From Fistularia commersonii (Eukaryota > Chordata > Actinopteri > Syngnathiformes > Fistulariidae), in NCBI GenBank assembly GCA_037954325.1, contig JBBMNZ010000001.1, forward strand, positions 29,085,758 through 29,149,757: 64,000 nt of DNA, in the 5' to 3' direction. Positions 35,601 to 46,944 of the stretch are shown piece by piece. The translations under genes and the position numbers were made by a program. Numbering within the stretch: position 1 is the stretch's first letter; the number at the start of each line of letters is the position of its first letter. The notes under the pieces are model-generated. The model made no database searches. It was not told where the DNA came from and saw only the letters and a program-made list of their open reading frames with translations.

Positions 35601-38600
35601 GTCTCGGTTTGGTTGTTTTCGTCGGCACCGACCCAAAGTCGGTGTGACGGCGCTTTTTCTGCCAAATCGGCAGACCTGTTAACAAATGCGGTGTTAATTA
35701 GGAGGAAAACCGCCGGAATCGGGCTGCGCATGATAAAACCCATGCGCGGGCTTTTTTCAACGCCAAGCCCCATCCACTTGTGCAGTTGGAGGGGGAAACC
35801 TTCAAAGTTCTTTGGAAGTAAGTTTAGCAAACCGTGTGTCGTCCTCAACTAGGTTTTCACATGCAGGATGAGCACAATGTGACGACGGTGTCTGGCGTTC
35901 TATCAGTTCAGTGTGGCGACGCACGCGAGCGAGATCTTCCCAACCTTTCTGGTGCAGGCCCTTCTTCTCGTAGAGGATGATGAGCTCGCTGTACTTGTGG
36001 ACCCTCTTCAGGACGTACTCGCTCTCCTCGATGTGGCAGTGGTTGTTCTCCAGGCGGAGGAGGGGGGACACCAGGGCCACGTTGGTCTAAACACAGGAGG
36101 ACCAGGAGCTCATTTGAGAAGCCCAGGTTCCATTCAAAGCCCTGGCCTGAGACCGCACAGACCGGTGACCCTCGCTGATTTTTTCATTCCTCTCGGATCT
36201 CACAATGTGTTTACTGTTTGGATAATGGATAGCAGACTCTTGCAGAGTCTCCCCGCCGTTGTGCCGGTTCCAGCGGCCCACGAGCCTTCCCGGGGCGCCC
36301 CTTCTGAAGACGTCCCGCTCCTTTGGACCGCTGCGATGGAAACACCTGGCTGCGTTTGGGCCAAAAACAGGCCGACCTGGCGTTTGTCCACGGTGACAGG
36401 AAGCGAGGGGGGGCTATGAGGTGTGTCCGGACTGCTGGATGTACACGCACATACTGTTTGAGTTTTACGGTCCAGAAGTCCGTCATTTTTGGATGTCGCC
36501 CTGAATTTCAAATTCATCCTTACTCGACAGTCGACCGCTATGGAATCAAATGGACGTCTCTGACGTCGAAATTCACTTTCTGGGTCGTTAATCTTACGTT
36601 TTACGAAGCCGGTCGTCACGGACGATTAAACGGTACCATCAGCTCTACAATTACGTCAATTCAATGCAGCTCAGCTTTTATTCGATCTATCCGAGCATTA
36701 ATACAAAATTATTTGTATTTGCGCTCGTAACCCAAATACCTCTTGGAGAAATGGGACGATTGGACGGCTTTAAAAAGACACGTTTGCTGATAAGTCATCC
36801 TCGTAAAGCAGATGTCGACCGGACCCACTTTGAAGGCGGCCATTAAAAATAACTCGGCGCCCCACATTAAACCTGATTTGTCCGGTGTTTCCACTTTCAC
36901 GACTTCAAAGTGAATCCACCAAAAGGGCAGGAAACGGCGGGGAGCAGCCGGAGCGCCGGATCCCCCCTCCGGCCGCCGCCGAAGACATGAAACCGAAGCC
37001 CCGAATTAGCTTTGATAATTTCTTCGATTAGCCGGCGTGCAATCGGTGCGCCCTGTCGGCAGCGAGGACAGTATCGCGTGACGGTTTTATCATTCAAACA
37101 GGTGTGCGAGTATTTTTTTTCACTGGAAACTCCCTGAAAATGATAAATCACAACTCGTGAAAGGCATTCGGGGGGAAAAGATCAGCTACTGTTCCACCGA
37201 TTCAACCCGTCGGAACCGTCCTTCCTCAGCTGTGGTCCGAACACGTCGGGAGGGGCCTTACGTGCAGGTAGCATTTCAGCAGGGTGGTGTCGATGATCTG
37301 CAGGAGCTTCTTGCGACTCTTGATGGTGGGCGTGCCCTCCATGAGCGGCGAGGTGGTGGAAGGGTCCGAGTCGTTCAGCTGTTTCACCAGGTGGCTGCGT
37401 TTCTGCGAGCAGGAGGGACAACAACACATGACCCGGCGTCAGATTCTCCCCCGAACATCTGTCGCGATGACGGAACGAGCGCTAAATGAATTGTCGAGAT
37501 GAACTGCGATGAACTCTTCGGGCCTTCGGGCACTTTGTTGATCTGAGGTGCTGAACGTGTGTGTGTGTGTGTTTTTGTGAGAAAGAGAGTTCAAGTATAT
37601 AATCAGTTCAATCCCCTGTGTTTCCTGAGAGGGAGGCGGTCACTTGTAAGCCAGCCAGGATTTTCCAACGGTTATTTATCCAAGATTAAGAGCTCTGACT
37701 TTATTGATGGATTGTAAGTTTATAATAAACTAGCAATGGGATTTAACTGCTTTTCTTAAAAGCACACACACACACACGCACACACCTGTGTGAGGTAATC
37801 GATGAGGGCGAGGTGGGCCTTCTCCAGCTCGGCCCCGGACAGGGCGGGCAGGGGGTTGGGATAGTGCAGCTGCTTGCGGTAGTCGGCGGGCAGCAGGTCC
37901 GGGTAGAGCCCGATCACATGGGTGGGGTCTGCAGAGCATTTGGTTCATTAAAAAAGCATTAAAAGCATTAAAAAAAAAGACAAAAAAAAAAACCTCCACC
38001 ACTTTTTAAGGAAATTTCCTGCCGATTTACTGGCTATTTGATTTCCCTCTGATTTCTAGTGTAACGTCTTAGATCGTGCAAGCGTACTGTTTTACCTAAA
38101 TCTGTCTGTCCAGTATTTTTTAAAAAATGAACGCATGAGGAGAAAACGGGTCCCACCTGTGCCGAGTTTGGCAAAAACCTGCATGGAGTCGTCAAACCTC
38201 TTCTGGCAAAACAGGTTGAAGGCGTAGAGGTTCTGAATGTGATGAATCTGCTGCTTCTTATCGCCATCCGAGTCGTCCTTCATCTTCTGGCAGGAAGAGA
38301 CAAAGCCCAAAACAAAGAGTCCATCATGCAACACTGAAGTGTTTGAGAAGATCAGACGCTTCGCAAATCAGACGCTTACATTTCCGAAAATAGAAAAAAA
38401 ACACGCACACACACGCACACACACACACACACACACCGAGGCTGGCTGTAAAGGGTGTAATGGTTTGCCTGCTCCAAATATGGGGAAGTTTTATAAGTAA
38501 CAGCATGGAGGTGATCCTCTGAGGATTTTATACTGAGGTTTGAAAAGTGAAGCTAGTGGTTGTGCTGCTCACCGCCAGCTGGAGGGCCAGCTCAAACTGT

Positions 38601-41600
38601 TTGTCCTGGAGAAGCTGCCGGATCTGGGTGGCGATGGACACGGGAACCAGGCGCCACACGAAGTGGTTGCTGGCAACGTACACCACGTTCGGCCTGGATG
38701 GAGGGTGGACAGAAAAAGAAAAAAAAAAAAAAAAGGACTGAGCGAAAGCGTGTCTCCGAACCGCCGACGGGACGAATCACGTCACCGACCGGAAATCGCT
38801 TTAAGCGGCAGTGGAACGTCAGGAATCCAACATCGGGCACATTTCACGTGGTCAGAAGGGAAGTGAGTGACGCCTCGGCTTCTCTGTGGAAACCATCGAC
38901 TTTTCCAATTAGAGGCGGGCGGATGCAGGATTGAATGTGTGTCTAGCGGCTGCATATATGTGGATATTCAAAGCAAGGTTCCAAATCTCCCAGGCGCTGC
39001 CCTTCCAGGGAGCTGCCGCGAGCTCCGTCTCCATGCCAAACCTGTCCGTCGCTTCTGTCCGCATCCTCGGCAGAAGTCAGGGTGCGACTGAAACGGCGGA
39101 GCGGCTCACCCTGCCGAGGAGATGAATCGAGGCCGTTGCAGCTCCACGCTCTGCACCAGCAGCCTCGGCTCCAGTGTCCTGATCTCCACGTAGCGCGGAA
39201 GAACCGCTATGATGTACGGCGGCTGGTGCTCTGGAAGGGTACAAAGAGAGGCGGCGGTGTCATTTGCATTTTCATTAGCCACTGATTTGCGTTTGAGATG
39301 GTAGAATATCACATTACTTATATTATCTATTGCATATGTCCATACTGACAAACTTTTTTTCAGCTTTTCCCTTCAGGCGTCTCCACAGCAAATCATCCTT
39401 CTCCATCTGACCCTATTCTCTAGATCGTCCTCTCTCAAGTGGCCAAAATTCGAAGAGTTTATTTTACTCTGTTTCTACACGACGCTCGTACATTCAGAAA
39501 GTTATCCCCGCCTCTTGCAATTGGTTTTGTTGATCAAATAAGTAGGCCTGTGTTTACTGGATTCTCAAACGCAGGTTTCGGTACTATGTCTTGAACAATG
39601 TACATCGGAGAGTCTAGAATATTTAATTTGTCGGACTGACCCGAAAGATTGAACCAGCTCTTGCCCGGGATGAAGTGTTTACGATAACCAGAGGAATTTC
39701 AGATGAGCGGAGCGCCATGCCATCTGTCAAACGGTAAATTCATGCACCGACTGCAATCGATGGGTCCGAAAAATACAGGCGCCGCATTTTGTCGTCCAGA
39801 CTCGTCTCCTTGGGCATCAAACTGAAACCATGTCTGCGGGGGGATGTGGACCTGCTCCCGTCCCTGTGATGTAGCCCACCAAAGCCCCTGCAGCGCTGAC
39901 TGTCAAAAAGGAGGAAATTGCGGCCTGCGAGACGCGCCGGTCGGAGGCTTCATTTCCCCTCCTGCTGCTCCTTTTTGGCATTCGGGCGACTGCCAGGAGG
40001 GGCCGCATTGCCCACAAAACCCTGGTCTGAAACCGCAATTCCTCTTTGTAGATCGGTGCCACGACAACGGATGAATGGACGTCACGGAGGGGAGAGGAAA
40101 GACTCGGCAGAACCACCACTGGGCCACGAGAACCGAGGTTGTGTACCAGAAGTCAGAAGCTAAGCATGTTGATATCCCAAATGAACACGTGTGAAAATAG
40201 CTGAAAGACCGAGACTGAACTCTCAACAGCGCAGGCGGGCAGGAGAAGAGGGTCGTCCCAAAACCACCATATGTCCACTTGACCGGGACAGACTGGGCGC
40301 GCACCCAAGAACCCTGCATGACAGTCCCTGCACCCCTCAATGGAGAAGGACAAACAATGAGCAGCTTCAAGTGTTTGTCAACTTAATTCCAATCTGTTGA
40401 TGTGCAAGGGGATTTGTAAAGGAGTGGCCTATCAGAGGCGGTTCCCCCCCTGGCTGGGGGGGAGTTGGAGGAGGGAGTCGTTTGTGCAAAGGCGAGACGG
40501 CTGCCACCGTGGAAGTGAACTGGTTGAGGTTTACATTTAAAAAAAAAATGAAAACAAAAAGACTTCAAGAAGATCGCAGGACCCTTTCAAAACCTGCTGT
40601 CATTGGAAACCTTCGCAGGAAAACGGTCAACTAGAAATGGAACCAGCAGTGAAGGAAGCTTTCAAGGATAAGAGCTTGTCTCTTAAGCCGAGCAGTATCC
40701 CGTGATCGTGCCCCGTCACCCCGAAGCGGTCACGAACATCTGTCTCCTGTTGTCCCACCATCTCAGGCGACCCCTGTGACCTTCATCACATCATCCGGGT
40801 GCACCAGGGCAACGACGAGCCCGGTTTGACCCTTTTCCCCCGAGGACCAGACGGGGAGAAGATGAAGAAGAGTCTTCTGACTCACACTGGACAGTCAGGT
40901 GCTCTCACTCCCGGGTTAGACAAAAACAAAAAAACAGGATGATCTGAAACTGTGTTTCCTGGACCAACAAATGGAAATCAGGAGAACAGCTATAAATAAA
41001 CACAGTGTGCACGGAAAGACAATCTGAGTGACAGAAGGAGGGATTAGGAGGAGAAAGAAATGCAACGACAGGACTGAGACCGGCTTCTTTTGTTTTCTTT
41101 GTTTCCCTGAAAATCTGGTGAGAACCAAATGACTGAGTGGACAGTTGGCAGTCTTGTATTTCCACTATTTTTGGGTGCCATTCTTCTAATTCGATTGTAG
41201 GCCTCCCAGAGAAATTCAAATTTCCCGGTAAATTATGAAAACTCCAGGCTAATGGGAGCAGGTCTACAAGCTTAGCAGGCTATTATTGTCGAAGGCAATC
41301 GGTACAGGTAATGTTTATTGGTCCATCGTAGCCGATTTGAATCGATAAAGTATTATATTCATTAATATTTCAATCAACAACGTTTTCTGCCACAGATTTT
41401 TGACCCATTTTAAAAGGATACCGAACGTCTTGTTTTCTCCTAGCGTTATCCAAAGAAGGCTTAGCAGTCTCTCTCAAGCACACCAAGAGCCGTTTGCATT
41501 TCAACAGCTTCTGACATTCAGAGGGGAAGTTCAAAATAAGATAAAATAAAATAAGAGGAAGCTAAATTGTTGTGAATGACCTCCAAATCATTCTCGCCAG

Positions 41601-44600
41601 CTTCCTCATTTGTTACTGATCCACGGTCAGTTCTGCGGCGCTGTCCTTCACCAGCCAGAGTGTGCTGAAAAGTTTTCATTGATACAGTTTATTTATGATT
41701 CTGGTTAAAAAAAAAAAAAAATTTAAAAAGGGAAGAATTTGTTGAGAGCAGGATGTCCAGTTTCTGTTATGCCATAGGTTTTGTATGTTTCTGGCATTTT
41801 GTCCAGGATGACAGAAAAAACCTCTCCTGTCACTTTGACTTTGCTGTCACTTCCTATTGGTGTCGAATATAAGCTCGACCCCGGCAGCTACACAACATTG
41901 GAGGCAAAAAATTAAGAAAGAAGAAGAGAAAAAGAAAGGAAGAAAGGGAGAGGGATGGGGGAAGAATACAATGTTCTTTCAATTCCGTGACTTGAAAGAA
42001 CAGCAGAACAAATTAGCGTCTAAAATGAGAGAAATATGGAAATGTCGAAAAAAAAAAAGAAAAGGACATAAAAGTTCTTTTTCTATTTAAATATGCCAGA
42101 TAGACATCAGCAGACATTACCAGGAAGTGGCTTGACATTTGACTCATTTCTCTTTTTATTTCCATAATTTCTGCAATCATTTCCATTACTTTCTGGCTAA
42201 ATTTAGTAATTAATTCATCTGCGACTTCCCACTTATTACTCGCCGATCAGCTGACATTATACTGACTTTTTAAAAGCGACTGCAAATTCGATTGTGCCGT
42301 TTTTCTCACAAAATAAGAATTGAGGATTGGCTGCATTAATTAGAAACTACTGGCTCATTGCTCGACAGAATGGCTGGAATGGTTTCACAGTTGAAAAATA
42401 AAACGCAATTTAAGCTGAATAATATAAAATGAGTCACAGATGTATATTAAAAAAATTGCATATGAAATATTCAGGGTTAGAATGAAATCCACAAAACGAT
42501 TTCCCTGCAGGATGTATATTGTTTCCCTAGTTTTGGCAGCTTCGAGCTCGCTGTGTCCAAATATCTCTTAAGACGGTAATAAACCCCATTCTCCGTGCTC
42601 CTTTCTTACCCATTGCTATCGGTATATCGGTCCAGTTCAGCGCGCACTTCTGGGTGCAAATGCCCTCCTCGTTGAGCACCACGGTCAGGTCATCCTGCCC
42701 CACGGCCACCTTCCCGTCCGCCAGGGGAGCCACCAGGGGCTCCAGCTGCTTCCCCGTGGGGAAGAGCTCCTTGATGGTGCCGCGGCCGTCCATCTGGTGG
42801 GCAGGAAGGAGAGGCTGGGTGAGACGCCGACACATCGGGGGGAGGACGCCCCGGGAGACCACGATGAAAACTATTCATACGGTTTACGGGAAATAAGGAT
42901 TCATCAATTCAACCAGGATTATTGATTCATCTTGTCTGCGTCTGGAATGTCGCCGATGGAAAACACCAAATGCGTGCAATGAGAGATTGATTATTGTCCC
43001 GCTCTGGCTTTCTTGCACTTGGACGGAAGAGGGCGGAAAAATGCCTGCTTGACTGAGACTCAAAGGCAAGGCCAAATTACCCGGATGAGGTAGTAGTCTC
43101 GTTTGAAGCCCACACAGATGGAGTTTTCACACCAAGCCATGGACTTTGGAATATCTGGTGCTCCAAAGTCCCCCTTTCAGACGGAGAAAAACAATAGATG
43201 ATTAAAAAAAACAAAACAGGGAGGGAGATCAAACTGGGCGTCCGCTGTGCCGAGTCATATCGACGATGAATTTTATTTTTACCTGCAGCTCATGGAATTC
43301 TCTGCCCTTCCAGTAATACAGCTGGAGCTTCTTCTTCACCGCCACACACATTCTCAATGTTTCCTCTCCCAAGCTGTTTTGCTGAGACAGAAAGAGAACA
43401 AAATATACAAGCCGTAAAGATTTAAACAGGAAAAACCGAGAGCGTGATAGAGGGGAAAAACAGTACCGTTCAGACTGAACTTTTATTAGCCGTCAAGTCA
43501 GAAAAAGGAAACCGAAAAGATTTCTTATCTTCATTTTCTATCAAATTGGTTACAAACCACAGGTATCTTGCAGTATTTGCGTTGCATATTTAAACAACGC
43601 CGACATTTGATACCTTCAAATGTCTTGAAGGTATCAAGCATTTCTAGCGCTTTCCATCAGGAAGGAAATCGAGGGTTTCTGGAGTTAAGGAATCAGGAAC
43701 GACAAAAAGAATATTGTCTATTGTTAAATATGGCATAAGAGACATAGGAAACACGTGAAGTTAGGTGAAGCACGGCCCTGCAGGGGCTTACCTGCAGGTC
43801 ACATGCAAACAGCGTGGCTCCTTTGGCTTTGGACACCACGGTGATCTGCTGGAATGTCAAGAGGTCATGGACGTGGATGTTGTTCTCTGGGGAACAGAGC
43901 GGGGGGTTGAGATGGCCGCTCGAAAATAATGCAGACACACAACGTTCACAATAAATAGACCCAGCGGAGAGAAACTTACCAAGGAGACTGACGAGGATCT
44001 TGTACTGTGAGACGACGAAAAGCTGTGGAACAGCGGACACACAAATATCCAAATGAAGTGAAAAGCGCAAATCCTCCTGATTTAATATGTGAAGTAAATT
44101 TTTCCTCCTCATTTGTCATTATCAGGTGAAAGTGAAAAAAGTGAAAAATCAAGTGAAATGGACTAGATGAATAGATTGAATGCGGGCAACAAGAATTTTG
44201 ATTTTTTTTTTAAATTTATTTATTTAAGCGTTATATGTAAGGGTCAAATCGGCGATGATGTGATGTGGCTAGAAAGTCAAAGGAAAAGTCCCCCAAATCA
44301 GGAAAAGTAAAAAAAAGAAGCAGACACGAAATTTAAGAAAAACACAAACATTACATGAAATGGCAAAAATACCTGCAAAATCAGCAGAAAAAATTGAAGT
44401 ACAAAAACATGACAAAAATTGCATTTGAAAAGGCAATTTAAAAGAAAAGCCTAAATTACTGCAGTAGCAATGTAAATGGAAAGTGTAAATAATGTCCTTA
44501 AATGACCAAACAAAAATCAAAACAAAACAATGAAATTATAAACAAACAAAAAAAGAAAAACCAATCCGACCTGTTGAATCTTCTTCGAGAAGTTCTTGTT

Positions 44601-46033
44601 TGATTTTTCCAGAGTCACTTCAAACTGGTTAGTTCCTAGAGACAGACGTGACACATTCAGCACAAAGAAATGTACCAGACTCCATTTGTTTTGCCCACGT
44701 CTCCGCCTACCTGCGTCCTTCTTGATCCGGTAGAGCAGGAGGTGGCCTGGTTTGGTCCCGACCAGCAGCCAGTCCTCTGTGGACACAGGAGCTCACAGTC
44801 ACTTCTCATGTTTCCGCACTATCAATTGCAGGCCGGCTGTTTTTGTCTGTCATTGGATTCAACTGTCTTCCACTGATCTATCGGTGGCACTGCATGTTCT
44901 GGTATGTTTAAAAGATCCACATTTCATCCGTTTCAGACCCGATCAGTCTGGTTCAGCTACATTCCCATTGGTTTTGAGGTCAACCACTGGATTTTAGATC
45001 ATGGCAGTAGCTAGTGTTGCTATAATGTTGCTCACTAACCAAAACAGAACGTCTTACCAACATCCAAATATTATTGTCAAGACAACCAATACTTTCAGGT
45101 TGATCATTTGTTGACTTTCACACCAAAAATGTGAAACCTATCCCACATGTATCTATCTGACATGAAGCTGATGTTTTCTTGGTGTCGGATTGGCTTGAAC
45201 TTCAACGGTGTTGACTCATTGTACGTTAAAAAAAAAACCCATCAAACCTGTGCTAATCTGCACATCTGGTTCCTTGAGCATTTCATAACACTTGACTATT
45301 TTTCAATTAGTGACATTGACGAACGCCGTTCTGGGCTTAGAGAGAGAAAAAAAAAACTGGTAGATGATGGATGACAACAACAATTTTGAGATATGTTTCT
45401 TGTAAATTCAGCGCCTTCCTGACATTAACCAGAGATTTGTCTTAGTGACCATTCAATTTCACAACCTCACTACCTCTCCCATTCCTTCATGTGTTGTGCC
45501 CTCACTCTGTTGTCTTTTCCTGCCTATTTTTGTTTATTTTATTCTTATTACGATTGTCAGTCTGTTTATGTTGTCATTTGCTTCTGGTTGTCTCGTGTCA
45601 CCTTCGCTGTCTTCCTTGATGAGGTTGTTGTTGTTGTTATTGTTCTCTCTGCTGTCTACTTATCTGTGGATGTCTTGGGTTTTCTACTTGTCCCTCTATT
45701 TATAGTGATATTCCTGTTTATTTTTGTCACTTATGATCTGTAACACGCTGCAGTGCCAAAAGAATTTCCCCTATGGGTATAATTAGAGTTTATCTTCTCT
45801 TAGTCAGCAATGAGATGGTTGAAATAAGCTTTTAAAAGGCATTTAAACATTGCTCAAATAGCAGCGGCGTCAGGTTATGTTTCCATGATGAGAAGAAGCC
45901 AGTAGAGGCCAGCGGGTCTCCAAACCCGAGCGGAGGCGGCCGGGCTGCGACACAACTCACCCCAGGCCGCAAGGCAGTCGATCTGGAGAGGAAGCTTCTC
46001 CAAGATCGGCACTGGTTCGTAGGCGTCGTGCAT
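24264..46033 (-). CDS. vps39: vps39: HOPS complex subunit Vps39 (complete, 24 coding exons)
   Basis: Encodes the Vam6/Vps39 subunit of HOPS, which tethers late endosomes, autophagosomes and lysosomes before SNARE-mediated fusion and works with Rab7-family GTPases on the cytosolic face. All 24 coding exons were placed with GT-AG borders and matching phases. Together they give 876 residues, close to the ~875-residue human protein. Order: N-terminal CNH/beta-propeller region (~15-290, e.g. GTKPGHLLLYRIKKD, VVLNEEGICTQKCALNWTDI), a clathrin-heavy-chain-like helical repeat region (middle to ~750), and a C-terminal zinc-type end (CRVCKKKIGNSAFARYPNGV then HYFCC). The start MHDAYEPVPILEKLPLQIDC is the conserved N-terminus. 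No frameshift or stop was found. tmem87a lies upstream in the same direction. A CACGTG site and two ETS-type sites lie 490-590 bases upstream. Confidence 0.97.
25102..25193 (-). CDS. vps39: vps39 coding exon 23
   Basis: Acceptor after GTTTTAG, donor GTGACA. Encodes VQEERIFHQQVKCVITEEKT then CRVCKKKIGN, the first CxxC of the C-terminal zinc-type motif. Confidence 0.97.
25726..25860 (-). CDS. vps39: vps39 coding exon 22
   Basis: Acceptor after CTGCCCAG, donor GTGAGC. Encodes AINLLPANTQIREIRVFLES and NQVLKSLLQAEFLR. The intron before it, 25861-28744, holds A-rich tracts and no recognised gene. Confidence 0.97.
28745..28894 (-). CDS. vps39: vps39 coding exon 21
   Basis: Acceptor after CTTCTGCAG, donor GTAGGC. 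Encodes VYLSLLRMYLSPPDVHCLGP and ANLQAALQVLELHHSKLNTT. Confidence 0.97.
29356..29401 (-). CDS. vps39: vps39 coding exon 20
   Basis: 46-base exon; acceptor after GTTCAACAG, donor GTGAGT. Encodes YCHSHYSNSVEGNKD. Confidence 0.96.
29781..29883 (-). CDS. vps39: vps39 coding exon 19
   Basis: Acceptor after CCCGAAG, donor GTGAGT. Encodes LLEERALLLGRMGKHEQALF and ILKNTRMAEE. Confidence 0.96.
30239..30367 (-). CDS. vps39: vps39 coding exon 18
   Basis: Acceptor after TTGCCGCAG, donor GTGAGA. Encodes GVAAVAAGKENGELGEFRNK and RLISDFPFDG. A CA-rich stretch follows the donor by about 30 bases in the transcript (plus-strand TG at 30172-30206). Confidence 0.96.
31897..32006 (-). mobile_element. tRNA-derived SINE with L2-type tail
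   Basis: On the minus strand it carries an A-box-like GCTGGTAGAGC (31996-31986), a B-box-like GGCTCAATCC (31960-31951) and the L2-type tail GTCGCTTTGGATAAAAGCGT ending CTGCCAAATGAC. The 7-bp direct repeat AATAGAA flanks it (31890-31896 and 32007-32013). It sits in the vps39 intron between exons 17 and 18. Confidence 0.8.
32794..33010 (-). CDS. vps39: vps39 coding exon 17
   Basis: Longest exon, 217 bases; acceptor after ACCTTCCAG, donor GTACAA. Encodes IFTEDLPEVETLPRDKVLNF, YLEHIIYVWDEKGPEFHNVL and QGLMKQYLNSLPE in the clathrin-repeat region. The upstream intron has a G run at about 33020-33038. Confidence 0.97.
33120..33193 (-). CDS. vps39: vps39 coding exon 16
   Basis: Acceptor after CCGCACAG, donor GTGAGC. 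Encodes GVENLGIIFEFSPWVLKICP then EDGLK. Confidence 0.96.
33991..34077 (-). CDS. vps39: vps39 coding exon 15
   Basis: Acceptor after TGTCACAG, donor GTAAGG. Encodes LQVLLDQSTKANSPLKGHER then TVQYLQRL. Confidence 0.97.
35945..36086 (-). CDS. vps39: vps39 coding exon 14
   Basis: Acceptor after GTGTTTAG, donor GTTGGG. Encodes VSPLLRLENNHCHIEESEYV and YSELIILYEKKGLHQK. Confidence 0.97.
37262..37402 (-). CDS. vps39: vps39 coding exon 13
   Basis: Acceptor after GCTCGCAG, donor GTAAGG. Encodes SPLMEGTPTIKSRKKLLQII then DTTLLKCYLH, start of the Vps39 domain 1 region. Confidence 0.97.
37786..37928 (-). CDS. vps39: vps39 coding exon 12
   Basis: Acceptor after CTCTGCAG; donor GTGTGT is itself part of a TG repeat in the transcript (plus-strand CA at 37763-37785). 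Encodes GLYPDLLPADYRKQLHYPNP and LEKAHLALIDYLTQ. Confidence 0.96.
38157..38286 (-). CDS. vps39: vps39 coding exon 11
   Basis: Acceptor after CCTGCCAG, donor GTGGGA. Encodes KMKDDSDGDKKQQIHHIQNL then YAFNLFCQKRFDDSMQVF. Confidence 0.97.
38573..38693 (-). CDS. vps39: vps39 coding exon 10
   Basis: Acceptor after TCCATCCAG, donor GTGAGC. Encodes NVVYVASNHFVWRLVPVSIA then QLLQDKQFELALQLA. Confidence 0.97.
39110..39230 (-). CDS. vps39: vps39 coding exon 9
   Basis: Acceptor after CCTTCCAG, donor GTGAGC. Encodes EHQPPYIIAVLPRYVEIRTL then LLVQSVELQRPRFISS. The intron before it (39231-42609) holds a small RTE fragment at 39355-39437. Confidence 0.97.
39355..39437 (-). mobile_element. RTE-type LINE 3' end fragment
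   Basis: Plus-strand AGCTTTTCCCTTCAGGCGTC, then TCTCCATCTGACCCTATTCT and TCCTCTCTCA, matches the reverse complement of the RTE 3' end (compare 58345-58425). About 80 bases remain, in the vps39 intron between exons 8 and 9. Confidence 0.75.
42610..42793 (-). CDS. vps39: vps39 coding exon 8
   Basis: 184 bases, acceptor after GCCCACCAG, donor GTAAGA. Encodes GTIKELFPTGKQLEPLVAPL and WTDIPIAM, near the end of the CNH region. Confidence 0.97.
43081..43173 (-). CDS. vps39: vps39 coding exon 7
   Basis: Acceptor after CTGAAAG, donor GTAATT. Encodes GDFGAPDIPKSMAWCENSIC then VGFKRDYYLIR. Confidence 0.97.
43283..43381 (-). CDS. vps39: vps39 coding exon 6
   Basis: Acceptor after CTGTCTCAG, donor GTAAAA. 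Encodes LRMCVAVKKKLQLYYWKGRE then FHELQ. Confidence 0.97.
43792..43886 (-). CDS. vps39: vps39 coding exon 5
   Basis: Acceptor after TTCCCCAG, donor GTAAGC. Encodes ENNIHVHDLLTFQQITVVSK then AKGATLFACDLQ in the CNH region. Confidence 0.97.
43980..44022 (-). CDS. vps39: vps39 coding exon 4
   Basis: 43-base exon, acceptor after GTTCCACAG, donor GTAAGT. Encodes LFVVSQYKILVSLL. Confidence 0.96.
44571..44635 (-). CDS. vps39: vps39 coding exon 3
   Basis: Acceptor after GTCTCTAG, donor GTCGGA (C at +3). Encodes FEVTLEKSNKNFSKKIQQ. The intron to exon 2 is only 75 nt. Confidence 0.96.
44711..44776 (-). CDS. vps39: vps39 coding exon 2
   Basis: Acceptor after GTCCACAG, donor GTAGGC. Encodes EDWLLVGTKPGHLLLYRIKK in the CNH propeller. 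Confidence 0.97.
45735..45800 (+). repeat. Retroposon 3' tail (AATTTCCCCTATGGG type)
   Basis: AAAGAATTTCCCCTATGGGT followed by GTTTATCTTCTCTTAG. Related tails occur at 46945-47010 and 54010-54066. In vps39 intron 1. The T-rich sequence to the left (45440-45735) may be part of the same element. Confidence 0.5.
45961..46033 (-). CDS. vps39: vps39 coding exon 1
   Basis: ATG at 46033-46031; residues 1-24, MHDAYEPVPILEKLPLQIDC then LAAW; donor GTGAGT. Start of the CNH region. Confidence 0.97.
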
Positions 46034-46516
46034 CTTGGAAGGATACTGACGGATCGATTCCGCGTTATGTCAGCGCCAGTCGGGACGCTCTCAGATCGAC
46101 CGACCCCCGGTTGAAGCTGTCACGGCGTCGCCATTGATAACGATTCTACGCGAAAACCGGTCCGGTAAATGTCGCCAGGTTGACGGTGGCAGAGCGGCGC
46201 GGCTCGGCTTGTTAGCCCGCTAACTTGTTTCCTCCCGGCGACGACCAAAACAACGGCTGCTAGCTGACTAGCTAGCTAGCTAGCTAGCTAGCTAAGAAGT
46301 TGGTAAAGAACCTCCGCCGCCGTTAAACATCGTCACTTCTTCCTTCGCGGCGGCTGGAAGCGGAGCGACGTCGGCGGGTAACTCCGTGCGGGACGATTAT
46401 GTCACGGTTGTGCGAAACGGTGCGTGATTCTGCGTGGTTCTGCGTGGGTCGGCCCTGCTAGCATCATGCTACTTCCTCTGTTGTGTTGACTCGGGCTGCG
46501 CGAGGCGACGCCGTTT

Positions 46517-46625
46517 GACAGGCACGTGACTGGTGCGCGCCTCCTCACGAGAAACGCATTAAAGGCGCAGTGACTGCGGAGGGCCCGCGTGCTCACCACT
46601 TCCGGATTGAAGCGCACACTTCCGG
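46517..46625 (-). promoter_or_regulatory. vps39: vps39 upstream region with E-box CACGTG and two ETS-type sites
   Basis: CACGTG at 46523-46528 within GGCACGTGACT, which resembles one half of the lysosomal CLEAR element. CACTTCCGG occurs at 46597-46605 and 46617-46625 (ETS core). They lie 490-590 bases upstream of the vps39 start codon, in GC-rich DNA that also contains a GCTAGCTA repeat (46268-46291). The transcription start is unknown, so the role is inferred. Confidence 0.45.
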
Positions 46626-46944
46626 GACCGCTTAGACTTTTCCATGGGAAATATCCAAACCATATTGATATATTTACATTCGTAAATCAAGGAAAGTCAG
46701 GTCACATTTTATTGATACGCATTTATTTCTTTTTATACTAGAACCCCGAAATGTATTAATAGTGTCGTTTAGTTCTGGTTGGAATTCCCCCCTCGCTGTT
46801 CCTTGACGTGTCCCATCGTTATACCTGATGTTGTTGTTGTTGTTGTTATTATTATTGTCTGCTGTCCTATTTATTCGTGGATGTCAAGTAATCTCATGTA
46901 TTTCTATTTATGTCTTTTTGACTTTTTTGACATTATAACTGTTA

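Noticed and set aside
39817..40370. Open frames of 100-155 codons in the vps39 intron between exons 8 and 9
   Set aside because: No domain, no splice support, and both strands open; treated as intronic noise.
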